Of a stretch of 26,281 bases of DNA, positions 15,706-23,937 are shown piece after piece (the stretch's first letter is position 1; every line of letters starts with the position of its first letter). The translations under genes and the position numbers were made by a program. The DNA is taken from NCBI GenBank assembly GCA_016935885.1, contig JAFGQA010000263.1:1-26281 (forward strand). Direction: 5' to 3'. Origin of the DNA: Phycisphaerae bacterium (GTDB lineage Bacteria; Planctomycetota; Phycisphaerae; UBA1845; UTPLA1). The notes under the pieces were generated by a model, which saw only the letters and a list, made by a program, of their open reading frames with translations, was not told the DNA's origin and ran no database searches.

Positions 15706-18360
15706 ATGGCGAGTAACACCAAGAACAACAGGATTCTGAGCCTACAGGGTGCCATACAGGAGGCTGGGCGGTGCCTGCTTTGCCATGATGCACCGTGCAA
15801 CACCGGCTGCGGAGCCAATACGAACCCGGCCACGTTCATCCTGAAGCTCCGGATGGGAGACATCAAGGGTGCCGTCCGGGCGTTGCGGGAAAACAACATC
15901 CTCGCCGCGACGTGCGCGCAGGTCTGCCCGACCTGCCGCCTGTGTGTGGAAGGCTGCTCGCGATCGGGCATCGATGAGCCCATTCGCATTGCCGAGTTAC
16001 AGGCCTTCCTGGCCGACTACGAGCGCCGGGAGGGGATGCAGGTCCTACAGGCCCCCCCGCCTGGAGACCGCAAGGTGGCCGTCATCGGTTCGGGCCCCGC
16101 CGGCCTTTCCGCCGCCGCCGGCCTGGCGATGAAGGGGTACTCCGTCGTCGTCTACGAGAAGATGCCTGAACCCGGTGGCCTGCTCCGCTACGGGATTCCC
16201 GATCATCGGCTTTCGCAGGACCTCCTGGCGCACGAGATCGAGCTCATTCGTGGATTGGGCGTCCGGTTTGAGTGTGCGCGGCCGATCAGGACACACGAGG
16301 AATTGGAGGGACTGCTCCAGGATGGTTATGACGCCGTCTTCCTGTCCACCGGCTGCGACGAGCCTTACAGCGTTGGACTCCCCGGCGAAGACCTGCGAGG
16401 CGTTCTTCAGTGGGATGTCCTTCTGCGCCGGAGCAAGGACACGGCGGGCCGCACCGAGCTGGCGGCCATCGTAAAGGGCAAGCGCGTGGTCGTTGTGGGC
16501 GGCGGCTCCGTCGCGATGGACTGCGCCGTGGCGGCCAAGCGCCTGGGGGCCGACCGCGTGTATGCCATTTCGCTCGAGGCAATGGAGGAACTGCCCGCCG
16601 ACGTTGATGAGAAGGAGAGGGCCTTCCAAGAGGGCGTGCGGTTCAAGCCCAACTGTCGCGTGACCGAGATCATCGGGGAGGATGGCAAGGTCAAGGCGGT
16701 TCGCGGCATTGAGATCCGCTGGATGGTGCCCGGCCGCTTTGTGCCCGAAAACGCCGAGGACATTCCCGGCACGGAGTTCTCCCTGCCGGCCGACGTGCTC
16801 GTCGAGGCGATCGGCGCGGGGCTTTCCGCCGACGTGAGGGGGCTCGTCGCCGGGCTCGATGCCGGCTCCACGGCCGCCGCGCGGGCTGAAGCCCGCGGCT
16901 CTTCCGGCGGTGGCGGCCGACCCACGGTGGACGCCGAGACCATGCGGACCGGCCACCTCGCAGTCTTTGCCGGCGGAGATCTGGCCGGCGTAGGCAAGAC
17001 CGTTGCCTCCTCCGTGCTCGACGGCAAGAAGGCGGCCGAGGCCATCGCGGAGGCGTTCCCGCTCAGCAAGCCGATCAGCGTGCCGAAGCGCTCGCGGCCC
17101 AGCCTCGAAATCGAGTTCTGCGGTCTGCGGTTCCGCAACCCATTCTGCCTTTCCTCCTCGCCCGTCTGCAACACGGCGGAGATGCTCGCTCGGGCCTTCG
17201 ACGCCGGTTGGGGCGGGGCCGTCTTCAAGACGGTCGGTCTCGAGGAAGACTACGCCATCGTCGACCCCACCCCCCGGCTCAATGCGCTGCACCACGGTGA
17301 TCGGCGCTTCATCGGCCTGCAAAACATCGAGATGATCAGTGAGCGTCCCTACAAGCAGAACCTCAAGGACATCGCCTGGCTGAAGAGGCACTATCCCGAC
17401 CACGTGTTGATCGTCAGCATCATGGGCTACTCGGACGAGGGCTGGGTCGAGTTGGCCAAGGGCGCGGCGAACGCCGGCGCCGACATGCTGGAGCTGAACT
17501 TCTCCTGCCCGCAGATGGCCGTCGAGGGTGCCGGGCACAAGATCGGCCAGGCGTACGACATGCTCGAGCGCTACACGCGCGTCGTGAAGGAAGCCGTCTC
17601 CGTTCCCGTCATGGCCAAGATGACGCCCAACATCACCGACATGCTGCCGCCGGCCATCGCAGCCAAGCAGGGCGGCGCCGATGCCATCTCGGCGATCAAC
17701 ACGCTGCGCGCCATTACAGAGGTGGATCTGGATACGTTTGCCCCGATGCCCACGATCCAGGGCCGCGGCTCGATCAGCGGCTACTCGGGCCCCGCGGTCA
17801 AGCCGATCGCGCTGCGGTTCGTCGCCGAACTGGCGCAGAGCAAGGAACTCGGCCTGCCGGTCTCCGGCCTCGGCGGGATGGAAACCTGGCAGGATGCGGC
17901 CATGTTTCTGCTGATGGGCGCGTCCAACCTGCAAGCCACGACGGGCGTGATGCGCTACGGCTACCGCATCATCGAGTCGCTGCGCGGCGGCCTCGAGGAC
18001 TACCTGCAATCGAAGGGCTTCAAGTCCGTCGGCGAACTGGTCGGCCGCGGCCTGGAGTTCACCGTCGACCCGTCGGAGCACCACCAGACCATGCACGTCA
18101 TCTCGAAAGTGGACCCCGACAAGTGCATCGGCTGCGGCCTGTGCCACATCGTCTGCCACGACGGCGCCAACCAAGCGATGCAGTTCGACAGCGAGAAGCG
18201 CAAGGCCGAAGTGGACAAGGACCGCTGCGTAGGCTGCCTGCTGTGCAAGCACGTCTGCCCGGTCTGGGACTGCATCAGCACCGAGGAGATCGACCACGTG
18301 ATCTCGGGCGGCATGCACGACGATGCGCTGGCGTTCGTCGAAACCGGGCCTAATGCTTGA
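15706..18360 (+). CDS. Fused dihydropyrimidine dehydrogenase (PreT-PreA type)
   Basis: 884 residues, carrying in one chain what many bacteria encode as PreT plus PreA. Order: N-terminal Fe-S domain (C23, C26, C31, C35; C70, C74, C77, C80, C84; Q99 matches the Gln ligand of animal DPD); FAD motif GSGPAG (128-133); NAD(P) motif GGGS (265-268); FMN-binding dihydroorotate-dehydrogenase-like barrel from about 467, with active-site C601 in NFSCPQ; two C-terminal [4Fe-4S] motifs (C807, C810, C813, C817; C841, C844, C847, C851). The family reduces uracil and thymine with NAD(P)H in the first step of pyrimidine degradation. Residues about 388-402 are an Ala/Arg/Gly insert encoded by a hairpin repeat. 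ATG 15706 has AAGGAG 10 nt upstream. No hydantoinase or ureidopropionase gene is adjacent, so a related non-pyrimidine substrate cannot be excluded. Confidence 0.92.
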   Translation: MASNTKNNRILSLQGAIQEAGRCLLCHDAPCNTGCGANTNPATFILKLRMGDIKGAVRALRENNILAATCAQVCPTCRLCVEGCSRSGIDEPIRIAELQAFLADYERREGMQVLQAPPPGDRKVAVIGSGPAGLSAAAGLAMKGYSVVVYEKMPEPGGLLRYGIPDHRLSQDLLAHEIELIRGLGVRFECARPIRTHEELEGLLQDGYDAVFLSTGCDEPYSVGLPGEDLRGVLQWDVLLRRSKDTAGRTELAAIVKGKRVVVVGGGSVAMDCAVAAKRLGADRVYAISLEAMEELPADVDEKERAFQEGVRFKPNCRVTEIIGEDGKVKAVRGIEIRWMVPGRFVPENAEDIPGTEFSLPADVLVEAIGAGLSADVRGLVAGLDAGSTAAARAEARGSSGGGGRPTVDAETMRTGHLAVFAGGDLAGVGKTVASSVLDGKKAAEAIAEAFPLSKPISVPKRSRPSLEIEFCGLRFRNPFCLSSSPVCNTAEMLARAFDAGWGGAVFKTVGLEEDYAIVDPTPRLNALHHGDRRFIGLQNIEMISERPYKQNLKDIAWLKRHYPDHVLIVSIMGYSDEGWVELAKGAANAGADMLELNFSCPQMAVEGAGHKIGQAYDMLERYTRVVKEAVSVPVMAKMTPNITDMLPPAIAAKQGGADAISAINTLRAITEVDLDTFAPMPTIQGRGSISGYSGPAVKPIALRFVAELAQSKELGLPVSGLGGMETWQDAAMFLLMGASNLQATTGVMRYGYRIIESLRGGLEDYLQSKGFKSVGELVGRGLEFTVDPSEHHQTMHVISKVDPDKCIGCGLCHIVCHDGANQAMQFDSEKRKAEVDKDRCVGCLLCKHVCPVWDCISTEEIDHVISGGMHDDALAFVETGPNA
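16877..16901 (+). repeat. GCGGGCTGAAGCCCGC hairpin repeat, copy 2, inside a coding region
   Basis: Identical over 25 nt to 6176-6200. Here it is read in frame as an Ala/Arg/Glu-rich stretch between LVAGLDAG and GRPTVDAETM of the dehydrogenase, at a surface position just before the conserved VFAGGD flavin motif. Confidence 0.75.
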
Positions 18361-18426
18361 TTGGAGATGTTGGCCAATAACGTGCGTGGGGTGATGCCGG
18401 ACATTCGTTGGTCGGCCGCGATGCCG

Positions 18427-19305
18427 TCAGTCGTGTGACGGATCGACAGGGCCGGGAGACAGGGCGGATGCCTCATCCGACGCCGCCTTGCCGTTGTTCT
18501 GGCGGGGTTGTTTCACCAAGGCGGACGCAAGGAGGCCGGAGGGGACGGATACGACGCTTAACCCGAGTATCAGGATGATGGCCGTGAAGATTCGGCCCCA
18601 CAAGGTGACGGGGTATATGTCGCCATAGCCAACGGTGCTTAGCGTGCAGACAGCCCACCACATGGCGTGAAAGACAGACCGGAATGTCTCGGGTTGAGCC
18701 TCGTGTTCGCAGTAGTAAATGCCAACGGATGCCAGGAAAATGAGGGCAGCCGTCAGCACGCAGTAGACGGCGAGTTCGTCCTTCACTTCGAGAAAGGCCA
18801 CCTTCAACCGATGCCCTGCTGTGGCATATCGCCAGAGTTTCGTCATGCGCAGCAAGCGCAGCAACCGCAAGATACGGATAGCACGCAGATCGGCAACGCC
18901 GAGCGAGACATAGAAGGGAAGGATGGCAGCTAGATCGATGATGCCGTAGAAGCCACGAACATATCGCCAGCCGTTGGCTATGGTCCGAAGGATGTACTCA
19001 GCGGTGAAGATGGCGACGACAATCCGCTCGCTCCAAGTAAAGAAAGTCTGATAGCGAGCGGCTTCCGGTAGCGTTTCGATCGCAAAGCTGATGATGGAGT
19101 AGATGATCAGAGCGCAAACCAGCCGATCGAGTGTCTTGCCGGCGCGGTTCTCACCTTCGGTTAGGCTCTTAGTCCAGATCAACGCGCTACCATCCTCGCA
19201 GTCGTTATGATAGCGAGGCCACCCAGGACAAGCTACAGAGCAAGGCTGAGGAGCGCGCAACACAGCACCCGCCCCCTGAGGCCGCTTGCCCGATTCTTCG
19301 CTCAC
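18427..19305 (-). CDS. Voltage-gated K+ channel-like protein
   Basis: Up to 292 residues. Six hydrophobic segments are seen. S4 carries the repeated arginines of RAIRILRLLRLLRMTK, and a pore loop with selectivity filter TLSTVGYGDIYP precedes S6, as in KvAP-type bacterial channels. It should assemble as an inner-membrane tetramer. The C-terminus is a short, polar cytoplasmic tail with no nucleotide-binding or RCK domain. The start is unsure. GTG 19305 gives a Cys-containing 40-residue leader without a good ribosome site. TTG 19182, with GAGGA 11 nt upstream, would start the protein shortly before S1. It is convergent with the dehydrogenase gene. Confidence 0.88.
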   Translation of the reverse strand: MSEESGKRPQGAGAVLRAPQPCSVACPGWPRYHNDCEDGSALIWTKSLTEGENRAGKTLDRLVCALIIYSIISFAIETLPEAARYQTFFTWSERIVVAIFTAEYILRTIANGWRYVRGFYGIIDLAAILPFYVSLGVADLRAIRILRLLRLLRMTKLWRYATAGHRLKVAFLEVKDELAVYCVLTAALIFLASVGIYYCEHEAQPETFRSVFHAMWWAVCTLSTVGYGDIYPVTLWGRIFTAIILILGLSVVSVPSGLLASALVKQPRQNNGKAASDEASALSPGPVDPSHD

Positions 19306-19360
19306 GTCGAGACTTCGTTAGCGGGATACGTGTCTTGCGGCTGATCTGCCCCTTGAGCAT

Positions 19361-19435
19361 CGTAGGGTGCGCTCCGCGGACCCATCCGGTAGCGAGCAGC
19401 CTCTGCGACACCTGGTTCGCACAGCGGGCCCTACG
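19361..19435. repeat. 75-nt intergenic element bounded by CGTAGGG/CCCTACG
   Basis: CGTAGGG (19361-19367) and CCCTACG (19429-19435) are perfect inverted ends. The interior begins TGCGCTCCGCGGACCC and contains GGTTCGCACAGC. It lies between the K+ channel start and the lipoprotein stop and resembles dispersed intergenic repeats rather than a gene. Confidence 0.4.
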
Positions 19436-19544
19436 GCACTCCCAGGCTGCTCGGAATGTCGCCCGTCTGCATGAGGAAGCATCCGGTGCTACACATCAGC
19501 ATGCACCGTCGAACGCCTTGATGCAGTCCTCCGGCATTCCTGTG

Positions 19545-20888
19545 CTATTGCCTGACAATGTCCAGTGTCGCCACCTGACCCGCGTCGAGGTCGTAGGACG
19601 TCTGATGAACAGCAGTCCCGTCTTGATCCCGCAGGATCACCCGCGCTGTGTTCGGTGGATTCTCTCCGCCGTTAAGTGCCTCGAACTCGAAATGGTTGAA
19701 ACCGGGAGAGAGGTACGCGGGCACGCGCCGCACGATGTTCATGACAGTCCCTTGCCACAGCTCCTGGCCGTTGAGCCGAAGGGCGATCTCGTCCCCGTCC
19801 TCGGCCTCGACATCCCGCACATCGATGTACATCAGATTGTCGGTCGTCATATGGCTTCCGATCGACTGGTCGGTCGTGGAGATCGCGCATATCTGAGTTG
19901 CCAGGGATTGTCCTGTATACATCGTCACGCCCGCCTCCGCGTAACTCAGTATGGTGCAGGCGATACCGAGTGGATTCGCGTTGCCTCCCGTATTGACGAT
20001 GCGCTGACCTATCTGGCACGTCGCGAGAATGCCCGCCTTTAGTCCCGCCAGAACCCTCTGTACCGTGGCATCGTCGGACTGGCCATAGTAGCCGCGCACG
20101 AGGTCGATGGCTGTGGTCGCGGTAATGCAGGAGGCCTCGAGCACCTTGACCGGGACGCCATTCATGATCTGTGCCCTAATGTCGCAGAAGACCTGCGCCG
20201 CTGTGACTACGACCGGCATGATGTCCGCACAGTTCCACTTGGCGGTCTGCGGCCCGTGCGATTTGCTCGCGAGAGATGGCAGACTATCAAGGAGATAAGG
20301 GGCGGACAAGTCGTCATACGCAAGATTCGGCGTGAGTTCGATGACAGTCTCGTCCTCGTCGAGGACGACGCTGCCGTCATCCTCGACGGTCATGACGATT
20401 TGACTCGGCGGTGACGAGGCATTCAGAAACATCGTGATGCGCGGCTTTGCCTGTCGTACGTCCAGCATCAGCCCGTCAAGCGTGGTGCCATAGAGCGTCA
20501 CGATGCCGTCCGCGACGTTCTCCTGGCACAGCAGTTGTCCGTCGGCATCATACCAGGCGACGCCATAGATGCTGGGGTCGCCGTTTGCATCGGAAGTAGA
20601 CAGAACAAAGGCCTGGGTGTCGTCAGCCATGAGCACGCCGAATAGCGTGTTCTGTGGCCCGAAGTCGGCAGGCAGGACACTCTTGGCGCCGATGTCTGGC
20701 GCTGGCGACTTCTCCAGGGCGGCGGCTACGGCATCGGCGGCGGCTACGGAATCGGCCGGATCACTCGACGACAGGGGGGGCGGGCAGCCGCTCGCGGCGA
20801 ATGAGCCGATCATTAAAACGCCGCAAAGAAGTAGGGGACGACTTGCTCGGCGAATCATGCTTTCCCTGATTGAATGGGACGCCGACAT
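19545..20888 (-). CDS. Lipoprotein of unknown function
   Basis: 447 residues. The signal sequence MSASHSIRESMIRRASRPLL is continued by CGVLMIGSFAASGC, with a lipobox ASGC placing the lipidated Cys near residue 34. Then comes an Ala/Asp/Ser-rich linker. The mature protein seems to have an N-terminal beta-rich part (FGVLMADDTQAFVLSTSDANGD, DADGQLL), a central Cys-containing helical part (about 220-350) with alternating hydrophobic residues, and a C-terminal beta-sandwich-like part (IALRLNGQELWQG, FNHFEFEALN, NTARVILRDQDG) that resembles Ig-like ligand-binding modules. I recognise no named family. ATG 20888 has GGAGG 8 nt upstream. ATG 20858 is an alternative giving a shorter n-region with a weaker site. 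Confidence 0.75.
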   Translation of the reverse strand: MSASHSIRESMIRRASRPLLLCGVLMIGSFAASGCPPPLSSSDPADSVAAADAVAAALEKSPAPDIGAKSVLPADFGPQNTLFGVLMADDTQAFVLSTSDANGDPSIYGVAWYDADGQLLCQENVADGIVTLYGTTLDGLMLDVRQAKPRITMFLNASSPPSQIVMTVEDDGSVVLDEDETVIELTPNLAYDDLSAPYLLDSLPSLASKSHGPQTAKWNCADIMPVVVTAAQVFCDIRAQIMNGVPVKVLEASCITATTAIDLVRGYYGQSDDATVQRVLAGLKAGILATCQIGQRIVNTGGNANPLGIACTILSYAEAGVTMYTGQSLATQICAISTTDQSIGSHMTTDNLMYIDVRDVEAEDGDEIALRLNGQELWQGTVMNIVRRVPAYLSPGFNHFEFEALNGGENPPNTARVILRDQDGTAVHQTSYDLDAGQVATLDIVRQ

Positions 20889-21493
20889 GATATGTTCCTC
20901 CGCTGTTTGTAGCGCCCGCAGACACGTGCGTTCGTCGCCGGCTCGCCACAGGTCAGCTGCATCCCTTTGGCGAGGAGGAGCAGCGTTACGAGAGACGGGC
21001 GACTGGCTGTCCCCTCCAGCCAACTCTGTCATCGGGGAGCGCCGGGGGCGAGTTGATCTGTCTCACAGCCGAATCATTAGGTGCGGATTCGAGGACCTAT
21101 GTCCATGAAACAAACGTCCGAAGACTCCCACGATCACGTACTTCCTGGACGATCGATGTGCTCTAACCTGACGAGTCCGGATCTGAGGTCGAATGAGGCG
21201 ACCAAGGTCACAGATAGGCCGGGTGGCCCACCTTGTTTCAAGCTGGCGTCTCGATTCCACACGGCGATCGACCCTCGCCACATTCCTCGTGCCACGGCCT
21301 CACGCGATATCCCCAATCGTCAATCCCCAATCTGCAATCGCCAGGCGGATTGGCGAGCAAGCCTACACGTTGACTTGCCCCATGCCCCGGCACCTTTCCG
21401 TAGAATTCCCAGTCCCCATCGCCCCCTCTTAAGTCAATATATATCGGTGGAAGCTCCCAGACCCTCTCCGTGGCAACCTCAGGAGGTGTGCCT
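20889..21493. other. 605-nt divergent intergenic region upstream of the sigma factor operon
   Basis: No gene is supported. It contains CCCAATCGTCAATC at 21312-21325, which recurs exactly at 22080-22093 in the first codons of the TPR gene. It also has an A/T-rich stretch (AAGTCAATATATATC at 21431-21445) about 50 nt before the sigma factor start, which could hold its promoter. A GTGCCAC motif occurs near 21290. Confidence 0.5.
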
Positions 21494-22075
21494 ATGGGGC
21501 AAATGGACCGGGCCCTCTTCGAGGTCCTTGTTGAGGAACAACAGAAGCCCCTGCGGGCCTTCGTGCTCGCTTGCACCCGCGATCCGGCCGCCGCGGAGGA
21601 CATCGTGCAGGACGCGTTCCTCACGGCCTGTCAGCACCTCGACGACTTCGACCACACACGGCCCTTCGCCTGGTGGATCCGCGGCATCGCCCGAAACAAG
21701 GTCCTGGCCTACTTCCGCGCCGCCGACGCGGCGGGCCGACACGTCCGCATTCTGCCGCGGGAGGCCATTGACGCCATCGGTGACCAGTTCGGCCGCTTGC
21801 TCCCCGGCCGTGGCGACACCCTGGCCGACACCCTGGCCGTCCTCCGCGAGTGCCTGACCACCCTGCCTACGGCAGACCAGGAGATCGTCCAACGGCACTA
21901 CCGCGACGGCCAGACCTGCCGCACCATCGCCGACCACGTCGGCCAGACCACCGAGGCGATCAAGAAGCGCCTCCAACGCGCCCGGTCCCAACTCCACGGC
22001 TGTATCCTCGCCAAGCTCGAACGAGGCGCCGCGGACTTCAGTCCGCGCGGCCACATGGAGCAAGCCCATGGCTGA
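21494..22075 (+). CDS. ECF-type RNA polymerase sigma-70 factor
   Basis: 193 residues with only regions 2 and 4. Region 2 includes CTRDPAAAEDIVQDAFLTAC and AWWIRGIARNKVLAYFR (about 28-76). Region 4 is the helix-turn-helix LPTADQEIVQRHYRDG followed by IADHVGQTTEAIKKRLQRAR (about 122-164). The two are joined by a long linker. It resembles the short sigma factors that are abundant in Planctomycetota and Verrucomicrobiota. ATG 21494 has a perfect AGGAGGT 6 nt upstream, one of the strongest ribosome sites in the window. The last residues (GAADFSPRG) are encoded by a hairpin repeat (22028-22050). Its stop overlaps the next gene by 8 nt, so the membrane TPR protein is probably its coupled regulator. 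Confidence 0.93.
   Translation: MGQMDRALFEVLVEEQQKPLRAFVLACTRDPAAAEDIVQDAFLTACQHLDDFDHTRPFAWWIRGIARNKVLAYFRAADAAGRHVRILPREAIDAIGDQFGRLLPGRGDTLADTLAVLRECLTTLPTADQEIVQRHYRDGQTCRTIADHVGQTTEAIKKRLQRARSQLHGCILAKLERGAADFSPRGHMEQAHG
22028..22050 (-). repeat. GCGGGCTGAAGCCCGC hairpin repeat, stem-compensated inverse copy
   Basis: On the minus strand this reads CCGCGCGGACTGAAGTCCG and continues CGGC. It differs from the copies at 6176 and 16877 only by G to A on one stem arm and C to T on the other, so the stem still pairs. It encodes the C-terminal tail of the sigma factor. Confidence 0.6.
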
Positions 22076-23915
22076 GTCACCCAATCGTCAATCGCCCGAC
22101 GATCTGCTCGATCCGGCCGGCTCCTTCGACCCCAGCCAACACGCCGTGCACGGCCTGCTGAGCGTGTTCTTCGAGGACGAAGCGGCGGAAGCCAGACGGG
22201 TCAACGCGATACTGGCGAGAATCGCAGCAGAAGGAGACACCCTCGCAGCGTCTTCCCAGAGCCCCCGGAGCCCCCAGAGCCCCCGGAGCCCCCGGAGCCC
22301 CCGGCCTTGGCCGGGGGGCACCCCCACCAAACCGCCACCGCAAGGCCCGGAACCCAGTGTCCCAATCCCCGCCGAGCCCGAGCCCGCCAGCCGAACCACC
22401 CGCCGGCTGTGCCTCGCTCCCCTCTCGCTCGTCACCAGCCGCCGGCTCCGCCGCTGGGCGCTTCCCAGTGCGGCCGCGATTTGCGTCCTGTTTACCTACC
22501 TGCTGCTCCGCTCGTCGCCGGAGGAGGCCGCCTACGCCGACCTCCGGCTCCTGACCGAGGCGGCCCTCGTGCCCATCCCGACCTTCGGGAACGAAATCCC
22601 GCGGACCCGTGGTCCAACTTCCCTCGAAGCGGCCCTCCAGCTCCTCCAACCCCCTGCGCTGCACAGCTTCGTGACGAATGGGCTACCGGCGATCTCCCCA
22701 GACCAACCGACGGCGCCCCAGTCCGACCTTGACGGCATTGAGCGGGCCAGGCAGGAGCGTGATGCGGCCCTGCTTATGGTCGCCGAAGCGGCGGATCGGC
22801 ACGATTCTGATGCGGTGGCCAAAGCCGTCAACCAGGCCATGCACGCCTGGACGCGCGTCTTCCGCCCGCTGCGAGACATGGGGCGTTATCAGGAGGCCGT
22901 CGAGGAAATCAACGCCGCCATCGCATACACGCAGGACAATCCGACGGGCGAGGACATTTACTCTTGGCACCGTGTCTTCGTGAACGACCTGGGCAACGCC
23001 CACGCCGCGTTTGGCAACTACGCCGCCGCCCGCCAGGCCTATCTGGAATCGATAGACCTGCGGGAAGACGTTGTGAAATCACGCCCCCAGGAGCCCGGAA
23101 CAATCGGGTGGGGCGCCATGGCCGTGGCCCCCCTCTGTCAAAACATGAGCTGGCTTGCCATCTTGGAGCGCGGACGGGCAGGGCTGAAAGAGGCCTACGA
23201 CTGGCAAGCCCGGTCGGATGCCGAGTTGACGCTCTACTATTCCACCGTCTGCCGACTCCACGGCATCTCGCTGCCCGACGACGCGACGGCCCTCGAAGCC
23301 TACGATGCCGCGCCGGCCGAGTTCAGAACGCCGGAGGAATGGTATTCCGATGAAGCGGCGAAGGCCGCCGACGCCCGACACCACGGCATGTGCCCCAGCG
23401 CCAGCATCGTGGTGGTCCTCCGCGCCCACCTGCTCAACGGCGCCCGCCTCGAGCGGGTCAAAGGCGATTACGACGCCGCCACGGCACTGCTTGACCGTGC
23501 CCATGCACGGAACTTCCGGGATTATCCCGACCAAGACGACTGGCATCTGTCGTTCTACATCCCGTTGGAAGCCGCCCGAATCGCCATCGCCCAAGGCAAC
23601 TACGCCAAGGCCCTCGAACACCTAGACGACGCCGCCCTGCACACCGGCCCTGTCTGGAGCTCATTGGACCCCAATCTCAGCAAACTTCCCATCGCACGGT
23701 TGGGCCGCGCAGAACTGACCATGCTCCGCGCCCTCGCCCGCCTCGGCCAGGACCCCGCCGATCCCGAAGCCCAACACCTGCTGAACGAAGCCCTCGCCGT
23801 CCCGCAAGGGATGGCAGAACAAATGGCCCCAAGCGAAAGCAGACGGTTTCTAAGCCAGTTTGAATCCTGGCGGCGCCTGGCTGAACAAACCGGGCGATCA
23901 GATTACAAGAGCTGA
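22068..23915 (+). CDS. Membrane-anchored TPR protein, putative sigma-factor regulator
   Basis: 615 residues. A cytoplasmic N-terminus of about 125 residues includes a helical part (FEDEAAEARRVNAILARIAAEG) and a Ser/Pro/Arg low-complexity linker encoded by a 9-nt minisatellite. One transmembrane segment follows (ALPSAAAICVLFTYLLL, about 129-146). The remaining 465 residues are periplasmic and rich in paired helices of TPR type, for example MGRYQEAVEEINAAIAYTQ, FGNYAAARQAYLESIDLRE, KGDYDAATALLDRAHARNF and QGNYAKALEHLDDAALHTG. The start overlaps the sigma factor stop (ATGGCTGA). Gene order and topology fit an anti-sigma or signal-sensing role, but no zinc-binding anti-sigma motif is visible, so this is inference. 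The lipoprotein gene begins 22 nt after its stop. Confidence 0.82.
   Translation: MAESPNRQSPDDLLDPAGSFDPSQHAVHGLLSVFFEDEAAEARRVNAILARIAAEGDTLAASSQSPRSPQSPRSPRSPRPWPGGTPTKPPPQGPEPSVPIPAEPEPASRTTRRLCLAPLSLVTSRRLRRWALPSAAAICVLFTYLLLRSSPEEAAYADLRLLTEAALVPIPTFGNEIPRTRGPTSLEAALQLLQPPALHSFVTNGLPAISPDQPTAPQSDLDGIERARQERDAALLMVAEAADRHDSDAVAKAVNQAMHAWTRVFRPLRDMGRYQEAVEEINAAIAYTQDNPTGEDIYSWHRVFVNDLGNAHAAFGNYAAARQAYLESIDLREDVVKSRPQEPGTIGWGAMAVAPLCQNMSWLAILERGRAGLKEAYDWQARSDAELTLYYSTVCRLHGISLPDDATALEAYDAAPAEFRTPEEWYSDEAAKAADARHHGMCPSASIVVVLRAHLLNGARLERVKGDYDAATALLDRAHARNFRDYPDQDDWHLSFYIPLEAARIAIAQGNYAKALEHLDDAALHTGPVWSSLDPNLSKLPIARLGRAELTMLRALARLGQDPADPEAQHLLNEALAVPQGMAEQMAPSESRRFLSQFESWRRLAEQTGRSDYKS
22260..22317 (+). 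repeat. 9-nt minisatellite and hairpin in the TPR protein gene
   Basis: Five copies of AGCCCCCGG (one variant) run directly into CCCCCGGCC (22298-22306) and its reverse complement GGCCGGGGG (22309-22317), then GGCACC. In protein this is a Ser-Pro-Arg/Gln repeat before the transmembrane segment. Nine-nt units keep the frame when copy number changes. Confidence 0.7.
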
Positions 23916-23937
23916 CACAGAGAGGAGAAAGTACAAG

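Noticed and set aside
16045..18318. Minus-strand open frame of 757 codons opposite the dihydropyrimidine dehydrogenase
   Set aside because: Composition shadow with no domain. The plus strand encodes a complete, motif-rich enzyme.
21165..21215. Hammerhead-ribozyme-like core (CTGACGAG ... GGTCGAA)
   Set aside because: The stem II pairing has a mismatch, GAAA is replaced by GAAT, and no stem I or stem III partners are found nearby.
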